Shown here: positions 10,501-17,076 of the stretch, in pieces
Layout of the letters: each line of letters opens with the position of its first letter
How positions within the stretch are numbered: the stretch's first letter is position 1
Origin: Reclinomonas americana ATCC 50394
Taxonomy: Eukaryota; Jakobida; Jakobea; Jakobida
Length of the DNA: 26,117 nucleotides
Direction: 5' to 3'
Assembly (NCBI GenBank): GCA_048213135.1
Contig: PS015411.1
Coordinates: 3,684-29,800 of the forward strand
The notes under the pieces: model-generated
Databases searched by the model: none
Told to the model about the DNA's origin: nothing
Seen by the model: only the letters and a program-made list of their open reading frames with translations
Translations under genes and position numbers: made by a program

Positions 10501-10875
10501 CGAGTTGCGTGCTGGTGGTGATTACTGCAGTTTAATGCTTACCTCCCTTGCTGATGCACTCGAACACAGTCATCCGAACATTGTGAAACTGATGGCAGTA
10601 TGCAGCGACGATCCGCGTGGTCTCGGTCTCGTTCTTGAATTTGTTGGTCCACAAGACGAAGATGGAGACTCAGTGACGCTTTGCGACTTGGTGAAGGACG
10701 ATCGCGTGACGTCTCAACACCTGCTCAGTCTTCTCGTGCAAGTGGCGTCGGCCGTGGTACACATGCACTCTAGGCGCGTGGTGCATCGAGACCTTAACCC
10801 CCGAAGTTTCGTTCTTCATTATGTCGTGGAGACCGGTGAAGACAAGTTGGCAGCACTTTAGTGCTGCGGTACATA

Positions 10876-10923
<48 letters not shown>

Positions 10924-11973
10924 CGTACGACTACGAGACGCGACGAGTACGTAACGTAACTTAACTTACCTTCGCGACGACGTACTTACTTACCACCGAC
11001 GACGGACGGAACGAACGTACGTNNNNNNNNNNNNNNNNNNNNNNNNNNNNNNNNNNNNNNNNNNNNNNNNNNNNNNNNNNNNNNNNNNNNNNNNNNNNNN
11101 NNNNNNNNNNNNNNNNNNNNNNNNNNNNNNNNNNNNNNNNNNNNNNNNNNNNNNNNNNNNNNNNNNNNNNNNNNNNNNNNNNNNNNNNNNNNNNNNNNNN
11201 NNNNNNNNNNNNNNNNNNNNNNNNNNNNNNNNNNNNNNNNNNNNNNNNNNNNNNNNNNNNNNNNNNNNNNNNNNNNNNNNNNNNNNNNNNNNNNNNNNNN
11301 NNNNNNNNNNNNNNNNNNNNNNNNNNNNAGAGAGAGAGAGAGGTCGAATCCAATGGCAGCGAGTGAACTTACAACTTTCCTGCAGGCATTCTCACCAGCG
11401 AGGACAATCGTGTAGCAAAGGTCTGCGGTTTTGGTGAAGCCAGAGTGCATGGCACTCTCGGCAGGATGCAGTCGAAGCATGGCACGGTGGCGTACGCTGC
11501 GCCGGAAGTCGTGCTGGATCAGGAGGTGCTGTGATAATTGTTCTTTAGTTGTGATCACAGAGTGGATTGGTTACAAAACACTCCCTTTGCCGTCCACAGT
11601 ATGATGAAAGGGCAGATGTGTACGGACTCGGTTCCCTGCTTTGGTTAATTGTCACTCGTCAGGAACCATTCAGCGGGGTTGCACTACTCGACATCCTGCA
11701 ACGCATGAGTGTCGGTGTGCTGCCTGGTAACCTTGACGATGAGGGTGTACGCGCAACCATTCCGGAGGATGTTCGCGGTTTGATTCGACAGTGCTGGGCT
11801 GCGTATGAGTGAACTGCTATGTGCGGGAGAGAGGATTGCTCACTGTGACTGTGATGCAGAGGCCACAAGCAACACGCGTCTCTGCATCGTATGTACACGA
11901 TGAACTGAGGCGCATGTGTGAGGCTCCATTAGCTGGATCTGGAGGGGCTGGATCCGCCGGACCTTGGATGTGA
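7564..11973 (+). CDS. Ankyrin / coiled-coil / HEPN (DZIP3-like) / pseudokinase fusion, copy 3
   Basis: Exons: 7564-7568, 7636-8243, 8346-8359, 8445-8763, 8914-9274, 9354-9500, 9578-9848, 9911-10097, 10151-10267, 10335-10835, 11386-11525, 11600-11802, 11862-11973. Phases close throughout, giving 994 aa. Residues 10-204 are ankyrin repeats homologous to copies 1 and 2; 210-435 are coiled coil. Residues 436-638 resemble a DZIP3-type HEPN domain: helical RRRILMLTEVVHEI start, AELYPS, MDVSLLSTLL, and RHRVSH at 586-591 matching the RxxxxH RNase signature. A kinase fold follows from about 665: VAYK lysine K698, HRDLN at 827-831 (catalytic Lys replaced by Asn, the later Asn by Ser834), and GFG at 858-860 in place of DFG, so it is probably a pseudokinase. 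YAAPE and CWAAPQATRVS are retained. The intron 10836-11385 holds a 306-N gap. Least certain: the exon 10151-10267 junctions and the last intron. Confidence 0.72.
8346..8359 (+). other. 14-nt microexon of copy 3
   Basis: AG at 8344-8345 precedes it and GTGAGA follows. It encodes EPALQ with the preceding G. Flanking introns are 102 and 85 nt. Position and length are the same as in copies 1 and 2, although its sequence has drifted, which argues for functional retention. Confidence 0.78.
10878..10921. repeat. (GA)n microsatellite in intron of copy 3
   Basis: About 22 GA units inside the intron 10836-11385, immediately before suspect sequence and an N gap. A shorter GA run resumes at 11329 on the far side of the gap, so the tract probably spans or caused the gap. 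Confidence 0.9.
10922..11022. other. Probable low-quality read tail next to gap
   Basis: The sequence is dominated by TACG-ordered steps (GTACGTACG, CGTACGT, GTAACGTAACTTAACTT) and resembles nothing else in the genes. It follows a long GA run and ends at the N gap. The same texture occurs at 20847-20940 and 22900-22932. I infer flow-order base-calling noise rather than biology. Confidence 0.55.
11023..11328. other. Assembly gap (306 N)
   Basis: Run of N inside the intron joining the HRD exon and the GFG exon of copy 3. A missing small exon cannot be excluded, but phase 1 on both sides and the continuity of the kinase fold (VETG joined to ILTSEDNRVAKV) do not require one. Confidence 0.95.
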
Positions 11974-12576
11974 GAATCTGAGAGGATGTCAATTCGATGT
12001 AATACAGATATATATATATAGAGCAGCGCAGGAGTCACTTTATAGATATATCTTTCGCCGTTGTCACCAAAACAAACACTTCATTCACCACATTGCAATA
12101 ATGCGACATACATCCACAAATCCCTTGCCGATAATGACCTCGGCAGGTCAGCAATACACAAACACACAATTCTTCTTCTACAACAGTCACTTTCCCTTTC
12201 AGGAGAAAAAGCCAATCAATCGTGTGTTTGCCCCATAAGGATTTCGCGACGCATACGGTGTCAGCGGCCTGTATAGACGCTGAATCCGCGAAACAGCAGA
12301 GCATTTCAAACCAGTATTCTCCGTGTCAAGCTATCTCCGCGCCTCGATGCAGTGCTGGCGTCACAAGTGTAACCGCAGGAAGTGCAGCGGAGCAATTAAT
12401 CGTGCTGGCCAAGCCCGCTTCAGCGCAATGTCCAAGCGCAAGTCAAACTCCCACCATGCGAGTATTCCCCTTCGTCTTCCATACTTATACAAGGCAACCA
12501 AGCACCCTTCGCCATCAGTCCGATCGCAATGTCCAGCGATCGTCAACAACAGTCCATTGCAATACGCGAAAGAATG
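11974..12576. other. Intergenic between copy 3 and the TEDC1-like gene
   Basis: This stretch lies between two convergent genes. It contains a short TA repeat (about 12009-12018) and mixed sequence with only short open frames. A 62-codon minus-strand frame at 12361-12549 has some protein-like residues (WWEFDLRLDIALKRAW) and could be an extra exon of the minus-strand gene, but I see no convincing acceptor. Nothing else is recognised. Confidence 0.4.
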
Positions 12577-15153
12577 TCATGTCATCACCTCTTCCTCCCT
12601 TTCCTCTTCCCCCTCCTCCCCCTCCCCCTCCCCCCTCCCCCACCCCACACACTTCACCCCCTCCCTCCCCACATACACCTCCACCCACTCCCTCAACACC
12701 TCCACCTGCTCCACCCACCACTCCCTCCTCCTCCCCGAATGCACCTCCGCCGCCCTCACCACCACCGCATACGCATCAACCGCCCCCACACCCTCACCAT
12801 GGCCCTTGCCACCCAGCCCCACCGTCACCAACAACGAATGCAACGGCAACACCGGCACCTCGCACGTCCACAAACGCAGCGGCGCCGTCACACGCCCAGC
12901 ACGCCCGCGCAGAATAGAGGCGGCCACAGGTGCAGGCGGCGGGGGCATGCTCGGCACCTCGCCCCGTCGCGCCAACTGCTGTTTCAGCGCGCGATATTGC
13001 GGCTGCGACATGCACTCCCGCAGTGATTTCCATCGCTGGCGTAGGTCAGCGAACAGGGGCTGTGGGGGGAGAAAGGAAGAGAGAGTGAGTGACGGGGGAA
13101 GGGAGTGGAACGAGCAGGGAGGGAGTGTAACACGAGCAAAGGGAGTGGAACGAGCAGAGGGAGTGGAACACGAGCAGAGGGAGTGGAGCACGAGCAGAGG
13201 GAGTGGAACGAGCAAAAGGGAGTGGAACACGAGCAAGAGGGAGTGGAACATGAGCAAGAGGGAGTGGAACGAGTAGNNNNNNNNNNNNNNNNNNNNCGAG
13301 CATAGACCTCCCTCTTTTGTTCCCCACTTCTCTCTCTCGTTCCACTCTCTCTGCTCGTGCTCCACTCCCTTCTCTCGTTCCACTCCCCCCACCTCTCACC
13401 CCTCACCCCTCCCCTCACTCCCCATTCCTCACTCTCTTCCTCCTTCCCCCCTTCCCCCCTCACCCTCCACCCTCATCCCTCCCCCCTCTTCCCCTTTTAC
13501 CCACCTGCGACTCCTGCACCACCTCCTGCAACAACGCCATCTCATTCACCAACGCCGCCTTGCGCTCAAACAACGCATCCTCCGCCATCATCTCCCCGCC
13601 TCCTCCCACACCACCTGTACCACCTCCCGCAGCCTTCCGCGCCTCAGCATGCACACTGCCCAACCACTCGGCCAGCACCGCCGCATACCGCCCCACACAC
13701 CGCGTCTCCTCCAGCACGTGACGCAAAGCGCGCGACACCTGCCCCACGTACCGCGCAAACGCATCGTCACCCGCGCGCACATCCGGCTCGGCCGCCACCA
13801 ACGGCAACTGCTGCACCGATTTGACGAGCGACGGCTCCAGGGCCGCCCGCTGCGCCACCAGACCGAGAATGCGCGCACCGGCGGCCCGCAACTGCGCGCG
13901 CTTGGTCCACACATGGGCCGCCGTGTCCGCGACGGTGGTCGCCATCTCGGGGACAGCGGGAGGGCACGGCAGTGCCTCCTCGCACAGCGTGTGATGCAAG
14001 TGCGTGGCGGCCTCGGTGAGGTCGCGCAGGTACCGCTGCGGCAGCGCCAGCCGCATTGTCAGCCAGCCGAGGGCCAGCAGCAGCTCGCGCGACGACGCCT
14101 CGCAGCCGCCGACAAAGAGCGCCGCCCGTCCGTACCGCCAGTGCGCGAGTTGGTGGGTGACCATCAGGCGGGCGCGCAGAGAGGACGTGAGCGGGGAGGG
14201 TGCCAGCTTCTCCAGCGCCGAGTGGTGGAGTTTGGCGCGGAGGTTGGAGCGGGCGAGGAGGACGAGGTCGTGGAGGAGCGTCCAGAGCCAGGGGCGCTAA
14301 ATGGGGAAGGGAGAAGGAGGAAAGGGGGAAGGGGGAAAGGGGAAGGGTAAGATACGAGAGAAGATGACGGCGAGTTGCCCGAGGCTCCGACTCTTATTTC
14401 TTATGCGATTTCTCTTCTGCCTCCTCTCTCTTTTCGGATTAGTCTTCTTCTACCCCTTCATTCCTTGCTCCCCACATATCACTTCTTTGAAATTCCTCTC
14501 TCCCGTTCCCTCTCCAACTCTAATCTTTTTCTCGTATCTGCTTGGTGAATCAACTGTCACCATGAGTGCATAAAACGGAGTGCGGTAAACAGTTCCCTCT
14601 CGAAGGGATGAGCAGGTGGAGAGATCGGTGAGTGAGAGTATGGCATGGGGACAAGGAGCCGCCCTGCGTCTGAGGGCCAGGTTGGAGAGGAACAGAACTT
14701 CGTGCTCTCTCTCACTCTCTGTACGTGTGAGTATCTCTTGTGCTGTGCGTGTTCTAGAGTCCGAGAGCGAAACAATGATTACAGTGCTCCTTGCAGCAGG
14801 CGAGAACAGCATGCGAGGAAGAGAAGAACTGTCTCAATGAGCTTACTGCCGGTGCGTTTTCGCACGACTCAACACAGCAAGACATAAAGTGCAACGCCAG
14901 TCTCCTCCTCCAGAGACAGAGTCAAACGCGCGAATCGTCCTCTCCCCTCTTCACTCACCGCCTCCTCCGCATTGTACTTGCCCTGCCGCAACAACTCCGG
15001 CGTCGCCGACCACGCCACTACCACCTCACCGCTCCCCGTCTCCGCACTTGACGCGGAGGGAGAAGGAGGTGGCAAGCGAATGCCAAAGTGACACAGCACG
15101 CGACTCCACAGCTCGACGGCCGCTCGTGCACTGGCCGCGCCGGCGGTGCTCAT
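12577..15153 (-). CDS. TEDC1: TEDC1-like protein (tubulin epsilon and delta complex protein 1)
   Basis: TEDC1 works with TEDC2 and delta/epsilon-tubulin in building and stabilising centriolar triplet microtubules. Exons on the minus strand: 15153-14959, 14296-13505, 13059-12577; all junctions are phase 0, giving 489 aa. Family hallmarks seen: ELLRQGKYNAEEA at the end of exon 1 joined to RPWLWTLLHDLVLL, then SRELLLALGWL at residues 134-144. Exon 2 is mostly helical, followed by a Gly-rich loop and a helix ending LLQEVVQESQ. Exon 3 starts PLFADLRQRWKSL. Its Gly/Glu-rich tail comes from a purine tract, so the true 3' end is uncertain; GTGAGG donors inside exon 3 could remove it. ATG at 15153 is the last of several in-frame starts created by a 99-bp tandem array. 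The family call rests on remembered motifs and is moderately sure. Confidence 0.6.
13101..13276. repeat. 18-20 bp minisatellite in TEDC1-like intron 2
   Basis: About nine imperfect units of GGGAGTGGAACGAGCAGA type, with variants inserting an extra AC or AG. It lies inside intron 13060-13504 and runs into the 20-N gap. On the gene's sense strand it forms the pyrimidine-rich acceptor side. Confidence 0.85.
13277..13296. other. Assembly gap (20 N)
   Basis: Twenty N between the GGAGTGGAAC minisatellite and its inverted-complement counterpart. The fixed length suggests a placeholder of unknown true size. Confidence 0.95.
13297..13395. repeat. Inverted arm of the minisatellite beyond the gap
   Basis: Reads CGTTCCACTC, GCTCGTGCTCCACTCCC and TCTCGTTCCACTCCC, which are reverse complements of units at 13101-13276. 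The two arms could form a long hairpin centred on the gap, or the gap may join two reads in the wrong orientation. Confidence 0.75.
14297..14958 (-). other. Intron 1 of the TEDC1-like gene
   Basis: A 662-nt intron from a GTGAGT donor (14958 downward) to an acceptor ending at 14297 before CGCCCCTGG. The acceptor side is CT-rich on the sense strand. Open frames on both strands inside it (for example 14616-14887) look like shadows of mixed sequence. Confidence 0.65.
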
Positions 15154-15521
15154 GCTATGGAGGGAGAAGGGAGAAGGGAGTGGTGAGGAGGAAGGGAAAG
15201 GCAAGGAAGAGGGAAGGAGAGATAGTGCACTGGCCGCGCCGGCGGTGCTCACGCTATGGAGGGAGAAGGGAGAAGGGAGTGGTGAGGAGGAAGGAAAAGG
15301 CAAGGTAGAGGGAAGGAGAGATAGTGCACTGGCCACGCCGGCGGTGCTCATGCTATGGAGGGGAAAGGGAGAAGGGAGTGGTGAGGAGGAAGGAAAAGGC
15401 AAGGTAGAGGGAAGGAGAGATAGTGCACTGGCCACGCCGGCGGTGCTCATGCAATGGAGGGGAAAGGGAGAAGGGAGTGGTGAGGAGGAATGAACAAGGC
15501 AATCGAGGGAAGGAGAGACAT
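15126..15521. repeat. 99-bp tandem array, 4 units, covering the TEDC1-like start codon
   Basis: Units start at the GTGCACTGGCC sites at 15126, 15225, 15324 and 15423, exactly 99 bp apart. Each contains the reverse complement of the first dozen codons (MSTAG...) plus about 65 bp of purine-rich upstream DNA. Because 99 is a multiple of three, the minus-strand frame stays open through all units. Three units keep ATG; the second (15225) has GTG. Confidence 0.92.
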
Positions 15522-15539
15522 GAGGACATGTGTCGCCTG

Positions 15540-15974
15540 CAGCAGGTGATGATTGAGGTGCTGAATACGTGGGTGAGTGACAGCAGAGTGCAGCAAGAGC
15601 CCTCACTTGCTCGCAACGAGAGAGAATGAGAGCGAGAGAGACAACGACGAGAGACAACTACGATTGCAGCAGTCCAGGTGACGAACAAGGTGCTGAATGA
15701 TTGGGTAAGTGACAGCAGAGTGCAGCAAGAGTCCTCACTTGCTCACAACGATAGAGAATGAGAGCGAGAGAGACAACGACAAGAGACAACAATGATTGAA
15801 GCAGTCCAAGGTGCTGAATGATTGGGTAAGCGACAGCAGTGTGAAACAAGGGCCGTCCCTGACTCACTTGCTAACTCACAAAGCGAAGGGCGATGAGAGA
15901 GAGGCAAGGATAGAAGCGATTTATGTGTCACCAAAAGCAATCTGGGTGACGACAGAGGTGCAGAATGAGTGTGT

Positions 15975-16015
<41 letters not shown>

Positions 16016-16110
16016 AAGAGAGAGACAAGACTGAGAAAGAGTGAGAACGAAAAGATAGCGATGACTAAGTGCCGCCTTATGCATTGCAGGTGACGATTAA
16101 GGTGCCGAAT
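15540..16110. repeat. Degenerate 120-146 bp direct repeats
   Basis: The motif GGTGCTGAATGATTGGGTAAGTGACAGC or close variants recurs at about 15558, 15690 and 15811, with weaker forms near 15957 and 16099. Units 1 and 2 also share GTGCAGCAAGAG, CACTTGCTC and a GAGAGAGACAACGAC tail. It occupies the space between the divergent TEDC1-like gene and the arginase. No coding evidence. Confidence 0.75.
15979..16012. repeat. (GA)n microsatellite
   Basis: Uninterrupted GA run of about 17 units between repeat units of the intergenic array. Confidence 0.9.
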
Positions 16111-16179
16111 GACTGTGTGGACGTGCGTGAGAGAGAGAAAGAAGAGTGTGTGAGAGAGAGAGAAGAGTGTGTATGAGAG

Positions 16180-16183
<4 letters not shown>

Positions 16184-16227
<44 letters not shown>
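16184..16227. repeat. (GA)n microsatellite abutting a gap
   Basis: About 22 GA units ending at the N run 16228-16253. Confidence 0.9.
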
Positions 16228-16253
16228 NNNNNNNNNNNNNNNNNNNNNNNNNN
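16228..16253. other. Assembly gap (26 N)
   Basis: N run immediately after a GA microsatellite in intergenic DNA. Confidence 0.95.
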
Positions 16254-16410
16254 AAACACTCTCTCACTCTCACACACATGCATAGAGAGAGAGAGAGAGA
16301 GTGAAGGAGGCAGGTGTGCAAGAAGACAGAGAGGAGGGGGCCCTCACAGATACACAGAAGAGGGAAGAGAGTTGAGGAAGCAAACACACAAACACTCTCT
16401 CACTCATTCA

Positions 16411-16446
<36 letters not shown>

Positions 16447-17076
16447 AAGAGTGTGTGTGAGAGAGGGGCACTCACACACAGAGAAAGAAGAGGCAGAGAG
16501 GTGACAGAGCAAACTCATCTAAACAGTCACTCATTCGCCGAGAGAGACAGAGAGTGAAGGAGGCAGGCATGCATTCGTGCAGGAAGGGAGGAGGAAGCAA
16601 CTCGCGCAATCCCTCACTCACGCACTCACGAACACGCTTGCATACACGCACACAGATACACACTTGCCACAGAGTGTGAGAGATAGAGATAGAGACTGAA
16701 TGAGGCATGCATGCAGAGAGAGTTTCAGAGCAAACTCATCACTCTCACTCACTCACATTGAAGCTGCAAAGGCAGACACTGAGTTGGAGACAGAGAGTCA
16801 ACGCACACTCACAAGGTTCCATGCACAACCTTTCTTCGGCCCATCTTGCACTCGATATCTCCCTGCTGCCTTCCCCTTGCACTTGCCTCTTCGAGAAAAC
16901 ACTTACACAGTACCATGCACAGCCTCTCTCGTGCCTGCATCACCGTTCTGCACTCATTCCCTCTCATCTCCTCTTTCCTCACCCTTCCCCCTCCTCACTT
17001 CCCCCTTCCCCCTTTTTCCCCTTCCCCCCTTCCCCTCCCTCATGCCCTTCCCCCTCATCCCCCTTTCCCTCTTCAG
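16254..17076 (+). other. Simple-sequence region and unresolved 5' end of the arginase
   Basis: 16254-16700 is built of GA, CA and TG runs without a gene. From about 16960 to 17076 the plus strand is a long pyrimidine tract ending in CTTCAG, the acceptor of the first recognisable arginase exon. That exon needs an upstream partner ending in phase 1. Possible ATGs lie at 16822 and 16916, but I could not find a first exon whose product looks like an arginase N-terminus. Confidence 0.5.

Noticed and set aside
12222-12917. A plus-strand Pro/Thr/Ser-rich frame
   Set aside because: It is the antisense of the TEDC1-like terminal exon and a purine tract; composition follows CT repeats and there is no domain.
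14869-15657. A 262-codon minus-strand frame running through the 99-bp repeats
   Set aside because: Most of it is the frame-neutral tandem array plus intron read-through; only 14959-15153 (and possibly in-frame upstream starts) is believable coding sequence.
16707-17076. Upstream extension of the arginase frame without an intron
   Set aside because: The added residues are a translated polypyrimidine tract (Ser/Pro/Phe) ending at a clear CTTCAG acceptor.
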